Assembly: GCF_014873705.1 (NCBI RefSeq)
Contig: NZ_JADBDS010000003.1
Location: forward strand, 1-64,000
Origin: Mycobacterium sp. OAS707
GTDB lineage: Bacteria > Actinomycetota > Actinomycetes > Mycobacteriales > Mycobacteriaceae
Length of the DNA stretch: 64,000 nt
Direction of reading: 5' to 3'
A program made the translations under genes and the position numbers. Below, piece by piece: positions 25,970-33,799 of the stretch (position 1 is its first letter; every line of letters starts with the position of its first letter). Below the pieces are notes generated by a model. It was not told the DNA's origin. It searched no databases and saw only the letters and a program-made list of their open reading frames with translations.

Positions 25970-26013
25970 AGATCCGGTTTGATCTTGTTCGTGCCGGGAA
26001 TCGCAATCCCGTC

Positions 26014-26271
26014 ATGGACGATGCCAGGATGCTGGACCGCGCGGAGGGCGTGCTGATGGCGCTGAGGCGCTGCACGATCGACGCCGCGTTCGCCGAGATC
26101 GTGCAGGCATCGAAGCGTCATCGGATCCCGACGTTGCGCATCGCTTCGGCGCTCGTCGCACTGGCTCTGGGCGCGCCGCCGGACGACGACGCCACCGCCG
26201 CCGCCCGATACGAGTGGGGCAAGCTCCTCGAATCCCTACCGGTAAGCTCCGAGCGGGTCACGCCCTCGTAG
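26014..26271 (+). CDS. mini-ANTAR domain protein overlapping tRNA-Arg
   Basis: An 85-aa protein consisting of an ANTAR-like RNA-binding three-helix domain (AEGVLMALRRCTIDAAFAEI...ALVALALG) without the usual GAF or receiver sensor. Proteins with this domain act as transcription antiterminators on paired hairpins. Its last three codons (Pro, Ser, stop) are formed by the first 10 nt of the tRNA-Arg gene, the stop TAG being tRNA positions 8-10. No ribosome-binding site is clear before ATG 26014. Confidence 0.7.
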   Translation: MDDARMLDRAEGVLMALRRCTIDAAFAEIVQASKRHRIPTLRIASALVALALGAPPDDDATAAARYEWGKLLESLPVSSERVTPS

Positions 26272-26334
26272 CTCAGGGGATAGAGCACGGCTCTCCTAAA
26301 GCCGGTGTCGCAGGTTCGAATCCTGCCGGGGGCA
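26262..26334 (+). tRNA. tRNA-Arg (anticodon CCT)
   Basis: The 73-nt cloverleaf has acceptor arm GCCCTCG/CGGGGGC (one U-G pair), a TAGCTCAGGGGATAGAGCA D-arm, anticodon stem CGGCT/AGCCG around loop CTCCTAA, and T-arm GCAGG-TTCGAAT-CCTGC, with A as discriminator. CCA is not encoded. The anticodon CCU reads the AGG arginine codon. Its 5' end overlaps the mini-ANTAR gene by 10 nt. Confidence 0.97.
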
Positions 26335-26619
26335 CTTTGTGGCGGCCCGCCACCGTCGTTTGGCGGGGCCGCATCGTTCACGCCAGCACCGGAGAGAGCG
26401 ATCTCGCCGGCTGTTCCATTAACCGGCGAGACCTGAGTCGGCGCGGGATGGCCGACCACCTCGCGAAACCTGTCCTCGACGCTACGCTTCTCATCGCCCC
26501 GGACGCGAGAGGGCCGGAGCTCGGTGTCGGCTGTGAGCCCGCTGACCGGCAACTTCGGGTTTCCGCAGAACTTCCCGCAGTTCGAATAAGCCGCTGACTC
26601 CAAGACGTTCGGCGTTGGT
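26335..26619 (+). other. intergenic region after tRNA-Arg
   Basis: These 285 bp hold no convincing gene. A short hairpin, GTGGCG-GCC-CGCCAC at 26339-26353, directly follows the tRNA and may act as its terminator, although no T-run follows. No att-site duplication of the tRNA 3' end was found in the window. Confidence 0.4.
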
Positions 26620-27576
26620 GTGAAGATCTTTGGAAAACGGCTGACGATCGCCGCGCTGGCCGCGTCGATGATCTGGGCCGCAGTCAGTGTGACCGGCAGC
26701 GTCGGCATCGCCTCTGCGTTTTCTCGCCCCGGCCTTCCAGTCGAATACCTGATGGTGCCGTCGCCGTCCATGGGACGCGATATCAAGGTGCAATTCCAAG
26801 GCGGCGGCAAGCACGCCGTGTTTCTGCTTGACGGCCTACGCGCACAAGACGACTACAACGGCTGGGACATCAACACCTCCGCTTTCGAGTGGTTCGACCA
26901 ATCCGGACTGTCGGTCGTGATGCCGGTGGGCGGGGAGTCCAGCTTCTATTCGGACTGGTATCAGCCTGCCGTCGGCAACGGCGGAACGTCGACATACAAG
27001 TGGGAGACGTTCCTGACACAGGAATTGCCCGCCTGGCTTTCGGCCAACAAAGGCATCAGCCCCAATGGCAATGCCGCAGTTGGGCTTTCGATGTCTGGAT
27101 CCGCGGCGTTGATCCTTGCCGCCTACCACCCGCAGAACTTCGCCTACGCCGCTTCGCTGTCCGGTTTCCTCAACCTCTCCAACGGAATCTGGCCGACGCT
27201 GGTCGGTTTCGCGATGAACGACGCCGGAGGCTTCAACGCCGGCGCCATGTGGGGCCCATCCAGCGATCCCGCGTGGGCACGCAACGATCCCACGGTTCAG
27301 GTCGGCAAGCTCGTCGCAAACCACACCCGTATTTGGATCTACGCCGGAAACGGAACGCCGTCCGACCTCGGCGGCGCCAACGTGCCCGCGGAGTTCCTCG
27401 AAAACATGTTGCACCAGAGCAACGTCGACTTCATGAACGACTACCAGGCTGCGGGCGGCAACAACGCGACCTTCAACTTCCCCGACAACGGCACGCACGA
27501 CTGGCCGTACTGGGGTGCCCAATTGCAGGCCATGAAACCCGACCTGCAGCGCGTGGTGGGTGCCGACGCCACTTAG
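26620..27576 (+). CDS. antigen 85-family mycolyltransferase/esterase paralogue
   Basis: A 318-aa exported alpha/beta-hydrolase closely related to Ag85A/B/C, which transfer mycolic acids to trehalose and arabinogalactan. The signal peptide ends near IASA/FSRPG. The catalytic triad is conserved by position: Ser157 (GLSMSG), Glu261 (PAEFLE) and His293 (GTHDW). The fibronectin-binding-like region and the WDINT loop are also present. Unusually the mature protein has no cysteine: the Ag85A/B disulphide pair is Val118/Thr123 and the functionally important Cys209 equivalent is Ala242. Start is GTG 26620. Confidence 0.92.
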   Translation: MKIFGKRLTIAALAASMIWAAVSVTGSVGIASAFSRPGLPVEYLMVPSPSMGRDIKVQFQGGGKHAVFLLDGLRAQDDYNGWDINTSAFEWFDQSGLSVVMPVGGESSFYSDWYQPAVGNGGTSTYKWETFLTQELPAWLSANKGISPNGNAAVGLSMSGSAALILAAYHPQNFAYAASLSGFLNLSNGIWPTLVGFAMNDAGGFNAGAMWGPSSDPAWARNDPTVQVGKLVANHTRIWIYAGNGTPSDLGGANVPAEFLENMLHQSNVDFMNDYQAAGGNNATFNFPDNGTHDWPYWGAQLQAMKPDLQRVVGADAT

Positions 27577-28022
27577 CCCAATGCGGCTGGATCTGCAGTG
27601 ACGTAGCAGCGACGGGTGTTCGTCATGATCAGCACTTCGGAGACGGCGGACTTGTCGATGCCGGGAAACTCGAACAACCGCAACTCGCCGGGGCCGAGCA
27701 CGGCGCGTTGGGCCTGATCGATTCCCGTTCTCGTGCGCACCAGGACCGTGACGGGTGCCGTGTCATCGGTCCAATGCGTGACGACGATGCCTGCGCCGAA
27801 GGGATCCGTTCCCCAGGCATCTGCTGCGGGGCATGGCGGGTCGCCGTCGTCGTTGGGTGGTAACGCGACCGGAGCGCGAACCGCGGCTGCCACGGTCGTC
27901 GCCTCTACAGTTGGCATCGGCTGCAAGGGCTGCGTCGCGGACTTCGGCCCGCAGGCGGCCGCCGCGACGACCGCCGCACCGACCACGACACACATTCCGA
28001 CGCGCACCACGCCACCTCGCAT
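27573..28022 (-). CDS. putative lipoprotein of unknown function
   Basis: A 149-aa protein with a signal peptide ending in lipobox AAAC (Cys24), so probably membrane-anchored outside the cell. The mature part holds a Cys pair (DPPCPA and RRCYV) and ends in a beta-rich domain. The family is not recognised. The start codon ATG 28022 lies in the 3' arm of a perfect 9-bp hairpin; the next in-frame ATG is nine codons on. It is convergent with the Ag85 paralogue, the stops overlapping by 4 bp. Confidence 0.75.
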   Translation of the reverse strand: MRGGVVRVGMCVVVGAAVVAAAACGPKSATQPLQPMPTVEATTVAAAVRAPVALPPNDDGDPPCPAADAWGTDPFGAGIVVTHWTDDTAPVTVLVRTRTGIDQAQRAVLGPGELRLFEFPGIDKSAVSEVLIMTNTRRCYVTADPAALG

Positions 28023-28036
28023 CTTCTGATGCGAGG
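28015..28036 (-). promoter_or_regulatory. perfect hairpin/palindrome over the lipoprotein start codon
   Basis: CCTCGCATC (28015-28023) and GATGCGAGG (28028-28036) form a 9-bp perfect inverted repeat with a 4-nt loop. In the mRNA the AUG sits inside the 3' arm, so the hairpin would hide the start codon. It could equally be a protein-binding palindrome on DNA. Confidence 0.5.
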
Positions 28037-28076
28037 GGCATACCCGTTGACGTGCCCGTCAATCAACAGGCTTGCG

Positions 28077-30032
28077 CTAATTTTCGCCGAGCATGTTCAT
28101 CGCCGTGCGACGCGCGAGCGCCATCGTGGACACCATCGGGTTCACTCCCGAACAGCTGGGCATTCCGCTCGCATCGGCGATCCACACACCTGTCGAGTCG
28201 TGCAGCTCGCCACTCGGTTTCGCGACGGAGGTCTGCGGGTCGCTGCCGAGCTTCGCACTGCACATCTGATGCGCACTGAACACAGGGATGCCGCCGGGTC
28301 CGATCGGGATATCGTTGACCTTCGCGATGAAGGCCTCCAGGTCCTCTCCGCGATTCCAGGGCGCGAAGGGTTGGCCTGCAACGAAGATCTGCTGCGCGCC
28401 CGCGGCTTCGTGCATGCGGATCGACGTGACGGCGGCTTCGCGGAAGTGACGACGGTCGAGCTCGTCGGAGAACGGATACCAGAACGTGGACTGACCGTTC
28501 TCGTCGAGTGTGACGCTGCCCGCGCCACGGTCCTTGACGATGAAGACCCAGTCGGCGCGATACCGGTATTTGCGGGTGAGCTCTTTGTGCTGGGCCCCGT
28601 CGAGCCACGGAACCACGGTGGTGAACAGCCCCGGCAGGTGCTGGACACACTCGATGAGATAGCCGAACCCCTCGTCGGCTTCCGCGAATTCGTTCATGAT
28701 GCCGGCCATCGCAGGGCCGTACCACGGGTCTTGCGGCTCGTCGTACACCCCGCTGACCAGGCTGGCGGGATGCAGTCGCAGCTCGGCGCCGACCGCGGGC
28801 CCACCGATCCCCGACCGAAGCAGCAGCCCGGGCGTTTCGAGGCTGCCCGCGGCGGCCACCACCGCCGGGGCGTTGATGACGACACGAGACGTCTGTTGGG
28901 TCTGCGGGTCGGTGTATGTCGCCTGGACTCCGACGGCCACGCCGTCCTCGGTGAGGATGCGGTCGACCCAGACGTTGGGCAGCAGTTTCGCCCCTGCGTC
29001 GGATGCGTCCTGAAGATAGGTCCGCATCGTGCCCTGCTTGGCGCCGGTCTGATCGCCCATCCCGCTGTAGCCGATCAGGTTCGGGTCGTAGCGCTCCGGA
29101 TCGATGTTCAGTGTGGCGACCCGGTAGGCGTACCCGAGCCTCGATGCACCATCCGACAGCCGCGCATGCGGGCCGTTCTGCGTGGCGACCTTGTCGTTGC
29201 ACTGGATGCGCTCGAACACCGCCTGGAGGTGTTCGTCGAACGCGGGGGTGTCGACGTCGGTCAACCCGGCCTCGGCCCAATGGGAGCGCACGGTGCTGGG
29301 CGTGAGCAACGAGTTCGACCAGTTGACCGTGCTGCCGCCGCCTACCGTGCTGCCCGCGGCGATGCTCACCATGCCGTCGGCGGACGGGAAGAATCCGCCG
29401 CGCAGGAACAGATTTTGATAAGCCGCGACTTCGGACTGCACGAAATCGGATTCGGTGTGGTAGCTGCCCGCTTCGAGGATGATGACGCGCTTGCCCGCCT
29501 CGGCGAGCACTGCGGCGGCCACTCCGCCGCCGCTGCCGGAGCCGACCACGACCACATCCGCTTCGAGCGTCGTCTCACCGGAGACGGCGATGACCTCGAG
29601 CGTCTTGCGGGAGTTCGGCGGCGGATTTTGGGCCGGCCCCGGATACCCCATGCCTGCCCACAACCGATTGTGGCCATCCGGGCCCGGAAGGCTGTATGCG
29701 AACAACACCGAGAGCTGATTCAGCGCGGCGACCGCCCCCGCCGCCTCGGGTGAGATGGCCGCGACGTTGGCAAGGATTTCCTCCCGCGCGGCCTGGGGCT
29801 GATCCTTGAACTCGAAAAGGGCCAAGCCGTCGATCAGCGCCAGCATGCCGGCCAGCTGGACCTCGGGTAGGCGGGTGAGCAGGTACTGCTCCGTTGCCAC
29901 ATCGGCCCCGACGTCGCTGCCCTTGGCGGCGTAGAACCCATCCGGGTCGTCCTCCCGTGCGACCGAGGCGACATAGGTGTCGACGATCGCGGTCAGGGTT
30001 TCGCACTGCAGCGTGGTGAATTGTGTGGGCAT
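28077..30032 (-). CDS. GMC-family FAD-dependent oxidoreductase (long-chain alcohol oxidase-like)
   Basis: A 651-aa flavoprotein. An N-terminal helical region of about 155 residues precedes the FAD-binding VVVGSGSGGGVAAAVLAEAG, then a GSTVGGGSTVNW motif and the C-terminal substrate-binding domain ending in NPMVSTMALARR. The added N-terminus and length fit the membrane-associated fatty alcohol oxidase branch of glucose-methanol-choline enzymes. The C-terminal SAHQMCSA carries the region of the active-site His. It sits 31 bp after a 51-aa membrane peptide gene, in a probable two-gene operon facing a PucR-type regulator. Confidence 0.9.
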   Translation of the reverse strand: MPTQFTTLQCETLTAIVDTYVASVAREDDPDGFYAAKGSDVGADVATEQYLLTRLPEVQLAGMLALIDGLALFEFKDQPQAAREEILANVAAISPEAAGAVAALNQLSVLFAYSLPGPDGHNRLWAGMGYPGPAQNPPPNSRKTLEVIAVSGETTLEADVVVVGSGSGGGVAAAVLAEAGKRVIILEAGSYHTESDFVQSEVAAYQNLFLRGGFFPSADGMVSIAAGSTVGGGSTVNWSNSLLTPSTVRSHWAEAGLTDVDTPAFDEHLQAVFERIQCNDKVATQNGPHARLSDGASRLGYAYRVATLNIDPERYDPNLIGYSGMGDQTGAKQGTMRTYLQDASDAGAKLLPNVWVDRILTEDGVAVGVQATYTDPQTQQTSRVVINAPAVVAAAGSLETPGLLLRSGIGGPAVGAELRLHPASLVSGVYDEPQDPWYGPAMAGIMNEFAEADEGFGYLIECVQHLPGLFTTVVPWLDGAQHKELTRKYRYRADWVFIVKDRGAGSVTLDENGQSTFWYPFSDELDRRHFREAAVTSIRMHEAAGAQQIFVAGQPFAPWNRGEDLEAFIAKVNDIPIGPGGIPVFSAHQMCSAKLGSDPQTSVAKPSGELHDSTGVWIADASGMPSCSGVNPMVSTMALARRTAMNMLGEN

Positions 30033-30063
30033 GACGTGACCTCTCGGCTTGGCGTGGTGGTGA

Positions 30064-30219
30064 TCAGGCGGTGCGGGCGGCGTGACGCCGGAGTCCGACG
30101 GCTCGCCGAAGACGACGGACGCCGGTGGACACCAGAGCAGCCACCGTGACGGTCACCGGAATGAAGAGTGGGCACAGAACCAGCAACATGACTGCAATGG
30201 CGCTGAGGTAGCTGCTCAT
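30064..30219 (-). CDS. 51-aa single-pass membrane peptide
   Basis: A short gene starting at ATG 30219 whose product has a hydrophobic helix (about residues 7-33, AIAVMLLVLCPLFIPVTVTV) and a very basic C-terminus (RRLRRAVGLRRHAAR). It immediately precedes the GMC oxidoreductase on the same strand. It could anchor the oxidoreductase to the membrane or be a regulatory peptide. The family is not recognised. Confidence 0.55.
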   Translation of the reverse strand: MSSYLSAIAVMLLVLCPLFIPVTVTVAALVSTGVRRLRRAVGLRRHAARTA

Positions 30220-30406
30220 CGGGGACTCGCTTTCTTTTCGCAGCGGAACTTGGGTGCGTCGGCGCGTTGTCGCGCCGCGGTCGCCATCAGAATCACGGAA
30301 CCGGTCGGGGTGCCGCGACGTCCGCGGACGCCGAAGTTTCGCCGGTTTACTGGCTTGCGGAGCCAAAGAGTGGCAGCGAACCGCTCGGCGCGGGTAGCAG
30401 CGGGTT

Positions 30407-30412
30407 TATGGT
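30407..30412 (+). promoter_or_regulatory. -10 element of the PucR-type regulator gene (leaderless)
   Basis: TATGGT fits TANNNT and lies 6 bp before ATG 30419, favouring that codon over GTG 30416 as start. Confidence 0.5.
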
Positions 30413-30418
30413 CTGGTG

Positions 30419-31696
30419 ATGGCGGAAGCGGGCCATGCCGAGCCGGTGGTCGTCGCGGAGTCTGCCGCGGCCATCGTCGACCGCCTGGATCATCGAATCG
30501 CGGAGCTGACGAGCTCGATCCAGCAGATCGTGGTCACCGAGATCGCCGAACTGCGCAGTGATGCGCAGCTGGTACAGCTGCTTCGGGACAGCATCGACGG
30601 AAACGTCGCAACGGTGTTCTCCGCAATCCGGCACGCCATCCCGATCGACAAGGTCGAGTTGCCCACCGCCGCCGTCGAACACGCACGGCGACTCGCGCAG
30701 CGCGGAACGACGGTCAACGCATTGGTGCGCGCGTACCGCCTCGGACACAAGGCGGTACTCGACGCGGTGCTCGAGGAAATAGGAGCCTCAGGGCTGGAGC
30801 CGCCGCTCAGCCTCGCCGTGTTCAGCCAGATCTCGGAAGTGACGTTCGGCTATATCGACTGGATCACGCAACAGGTGGTGATCACCTACCAGTGCGAGCG
30901 CGACCGGTGGATGGAGAACCAAAACAGCCTGCGCGCGCTGCGGGTACGCGAACTCCTCGACGGAGCCGACCTCGACATCGACAAGGTGACAACGGCGATT
31001 CGCTACCCGTTGCGGCGGACTCATCTGGCGGTCGTTGTCTGGCACGGCGAAGACGAATTCTGCGAAGACCCGACGTCGATGGAGCGCTTCGTCGCTCAAC
31101 TCGCCGAGTCTGCCGGCGCCGGCGAGACTTCGTTGTTCATCTCGGTGGACCGCATGACGGGATGGGGTTGGATTCCGCTCGCCGCGCAGACTGGGCCAGC
31201 AGCAGTCGCGTGCATGCGCGCGTTCGCCGACACCCGAAGCGACGCCCCGCGGATCGCAGCCGGTAATCCGTTGCCGGGCGTCGAGGGATTCCGGCGTTCA
31301 CATCAGCTAGCGGAAGAAGCGCATGCCGTCGCGATGGCCGCAGGCCCGAATGCTCAACGCTTCACTGCTGCAAGTGATCCCGGCCTTTCGGCCGCAGCGC
31401 TGTTCAACGGCAACCTCGGCGCGGCGCGGGTGTGGGTGAGCGAGGTGCTCGGACCGCTCGCGTCCGCCACGGAAAACGACGAGCGACTGCGCGAAACGCT
31501 GGGCATCTTCCTTCGCACCGGAGGAAGCTTCAAGGCCACGGCTGAGGAATTGCACTTACACACCAACTCCATCAAGTACCGGGTACAACGCGCAATCGAG
31601 CGGCGTGGCCGACCAATCACCGACGGTCGACTCGACGTCGAGATCGCGTTGCTGCTCTGCCACTGGTACGGCAGCGTCCTGCTGCAGGATCAATAA
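30419..31696 (+). CDS. PucR/CdaR-family transcriptional regulator
   Basis: A 425-aa regulator. The C-terminal PucR-type helix-turn-helix is seen in LGIFLRTGGSFKATAEELHL followed by HTNSIKYRVQRAIE. The central part is a GGDEF-like domain of the CdaR type and the N-terminus is a helical RsbR-like region. Members often activate neighbouring catabolic genes. It is divergent from the membrane peptide/GMC oxidoreductase pair and probably controls it. It is convergent with the GAF-ANTAR gene with no gap. Confidence 0.88.
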   Translation: MAEAGHAEPVVVAESAAAIVDRLDHRIAELTSSIQQIVVTEIAELRSDAQLVQLLRDSIDGNVATVFSAIRHAIPIDKVELPTAAVEHARRLAQRGTTVNALVRAYRLGHKAVLDAVLEEIGASGLEPPLSLAVFSQISEVTFGYIDWITQQVVITYQCERDRWMENQNSLRALRVRELLDGADLDIDKVTTAIRYPLRRTHLAVVVWHGEDEFCEDPTSMERFVAQLAESAGAGETSLFISVDRMTGWGWIPLAAQTGPAAVACMRAFADTRSDAPRIAAGNPLPGVEGFRRSHQLAEEAHAVAMAAGPNAQRFTAASDPGLSAAALFNGNLGAARVWVSEVLGPLASATENDERLRETLGIFLRTGGSFKATAEELHLHTNSIKYRVQRAIERRGRPITDGRLDVEIALLLCHWYGSVLLQDQ

Positions 31697-32383
31697 TCAG
31701 CTGCGGCGGGTGTCAATGACCCGTTGCGCGACATCGACCAGCCGGGTGTTGCCGTCCTGGGAGAGCTTGCGCAGCATCTCGAAGGCCTGCACATCGTCGA
31801 CGCCGAAACGCTCCATGATGATGCCCTTTGCCTGACCGATGCGATCCCTGGTCGACAGCGCCGACTCGAGCTGCTCGCCGTGACGACTGGCCAGGATCGC
31901 CGCCGCTGCGTGCGCGGCGAGCACCACGCCGGTGGTCTCGTCCTCGCCATCGAATGCGTGGGGCTTGAACGCGAACATGTTCAACGCGCCCGCGGTGCGC
32001 TCGGCGGTATACAACTTGATGGACAGGCCGCTCAGGATGCCGATCTCGACGACTGCCGGTGAGTACTTCGGCCAGCGCTCATCCGTGCGAAAGTCGTCCG
32101 TTCGCACGATCACCTCGTCGAGCGCCGCTTCCACGCACGGTCCCTCGTTGAACGTCATCTGCAACTCATCGAGCTGATGCGGCAGCTCAGAGGTGCCTGC
32201 GAGGGATTCGAACTTGCCGCCTCTGCCAACCAACAGGATGCCTGCGGCGTCGGTCCCGGGAATCAGTTCCCTCGTTGCCGCGGTGACGTCAGCCAGCACG
32301 TCATCGACGCTTCGCGGCGCTGCAGAAGCGCGCGCGAGCTCGGCCATGCGCTGTGCAAGGTCGTAATTTCGCGGCTTGGTCAT
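31697..32383 (-). CDS. GAF-ANTAR transcription antitermination regulator
   Basis: A 228-aa protein. The N-terminal GAF sensor (about 25-160, with MTFNEGPCVEAA) is followed by a C-terminal ANTAR domain (about 175-225, RDRIGQAKGIIMERFGVD). ANTAR proteins bind tandem hairpins in nascent mRNA and prevent termination. This layout is multiplied in mycobacteria. The signal sensed and RNA targets are unknown. Confidence 0.92.
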   Translation of the reverse strand: MTKPRNYDLAQRMAELARASAAPRSVDDVLADVTAATRELIPGTDAAGILLVGRGGKFESLAGTSELPHQLDELQMTFNEGPCVEAALDEVIVRTDDFRTDERWPKYSPAVVEIGILSGLSIKLYTAERTAGALNMFAFKPHAFDGEDETTGVVLAAHAAAAILASRHGEQLESALSTRDRIGQAKGIIMERFGVDDVQAFEMLRKLSQDGNTRLVDVAQRVIDTRRS

Positions 32384-32574
32384 CGTTAAGGGCTTCCCGT
32401 TGTGGACCCAGGCTATACGCGACGTTTGTCATTCGGCGCAGTGGGCAATGTCCCAGTACAGGCGAACGAGATGGTCGACCATCCTGTTCGCTGAGGTCTC
32501 GTCGGTTCAGACCGGAGCCGGCGGGGCCGCCTCTACGTCTGCCGAACGTGGCCGAGTGACTCTCTTAGTTGTAG

Positions 32575-32580
32575 TACCGT
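32575..32580 (+). promoter_or_regulatory. -10 element of the thiolase/carotenoid oxygenase operon (leaderless)
   Basis: TACCGT fits TANNNT and lies 6 bp before ATG 32587. Confidence 0.5.
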
Positions 32581-32586
32581 CTGGCC

Positions 32587-33798
32587 ATGAGCACTGCCAA
32601 CGTCTGGATCCTCGGCGGTCACCAGAGCGACTTCGCGCGCAACCTCAGCCGCGAACGCATCGACTTCGCAGGCCTGACGGCCGAAATCGTCGACAACACT
32701 TTGCGTGCGGCCAAGGTCGACGTGGCGGACATCGACGTCGTACATGTGGCCAACGCATTCGGCGAGTTGTTCGCAAGGCAGGGCCATCTTGGCGCGATGC
32801 CGGCAAGCGTCAACGACGGATTGTGGGACACCCCGGCAACCCGCCACGAAGCCGCATGCGCATCGGGAAGTGTGGCAACGCTCGCGGCGATCGCCGATCT
32901 GCGCTCCGGCGCGTACCGCACTGCGCTCGTCGTCGGTATCGAACTCGAGAAGACCGTCCCGGGCGACACCGCGGCACAACACCTCGGCGCCGCGGCGTGG
33001 ACCGACCACGAAGGCACCGAGGCAAAGTTCATGTGGCCGTTCATGTTCGCCTCAGTGGCCGACGAATACGACCGCCGCTATGGCCTTGACGACGCACACC
33101 TGCGAGCGATCGCACAACTGAACTTCGCCAACGCCCGCGCGAATCCCAATGCGCAGACGCGGGATTGGACCGTGCCGGAACCACTGGCCGCCGACGACGC
33201 CAACCCTGTGATCGAAGGACGTCTGCGCCGCTTCGACTGCAGCCAGATGACCGACGGCGGCGCGGGAGTGGTGCTGGTGACCGACGAATACCTGCGTGAC
33301 CATCCGCAGGCTCGGCCGATCGGGCGCATCGACGGCTGGGGCCACCGCACCGTTGGGCTCGGTCTGCAGCAGAAACTCGACCGTGCCGCCGGACAACCTT
33401 ACGTACTCCCCCACGTCCGCGGTGCCGTGCTCGACGCGTTCGACCGCGCCCGCGTCACGCTCGACGACGTCGACGGCTTCGAAGTGCACGACTGCTTCAC
33501 ACCAAGCGAGTACCTCGCCATCGACCACATCGGGCTGACCGGGCCCGGTGAATCGTGGAAGGCGATCGAGAACAACGAGATCGAATTGGGCGGACGGTTG
33601 CCGATCAATCCCAGCGGCGGGCTGATCGGCGGCGGTCATCCTGTCGGCGCGTCCGGTGTGCGCATGCTGCTCGACGCCGCCAAGCAGGTCAGTGGGACGG
33701 CAGGCGGCTACCAGGTCGAGGGCGCAAAGACGTTCGGAACACTCAACTTCGGTGGCAGCACGGCCACCACTGTGAGCTTTATCGTGACGGGAGCCTGA
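32587..33798 (+). CDS. SCP2-type thiolase / acetyl-CoA acetyltransferase family protein
   Basis: A 403-aa thiolase-fold enzyme. Catalytic-type Cys is in HEAACASGS, followed by HDCFTPSE and the C-terminal GGGHPVGASG, the pattern of SCP2/lipid-transfer thiolases. Such proteins cleave 3-ketoacyl-CoA or act as condensing enzymes on branched and sterol side-chain substrates. It leads a probable three-gene operon: the carotenoid oxygenase begins one base after its stop. Confidence 0.9.
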   Translation: MSTANVWILGGHQSDFARNLSRERIDFAGLTAEIVDNTLRAAKVDVADIDVVHVANAFGELFARQGHLGAMPASVNDGLWDTPATRHEAACASGSVATLAAIADLRSGAYRTALVVGIELEKTVPGDTAAQHLGAAAWTDHEGTEAKFMWPFMFASVADEYDRRYGLDDAHLRAIAQLNFANARANPNAQTRDWTVPEPLAADDANPVIEGRLRRFDCSQMTDGGAGVVLVTDEYLRDHPQARPIGRIDGWGHRTVGLGLQQKLDRAAGQPYVLPHVRGAVLDAFDRARVTLDDVDGFEVHDCFTPSEYLAIDHIGLTGPGESWKAIENNEIELGGRLPINPSGGLIGGGHPVGASGVRMLLDAAKQVSGTAGGYQVEGAKTFGTLNFGGSTATTVSFIVTGA

Positions 33799-33799
33799 C

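Noticed and set aside
25996..26012. CGGGAATCGCAATCCCG as a terminator after the F420-type oxidoreductase
   Set aside because: The stem has only 5 bp with a 7-nt loop and no T-run; too weak to annotate.
26262..27576. tRNA-Arg(CCT) as an integration site with a mobile island downstream
   Set aside because: No integrase and no repeated tRNA 3' end was seen; the following Ag85-like gene is mycobacterial in character.
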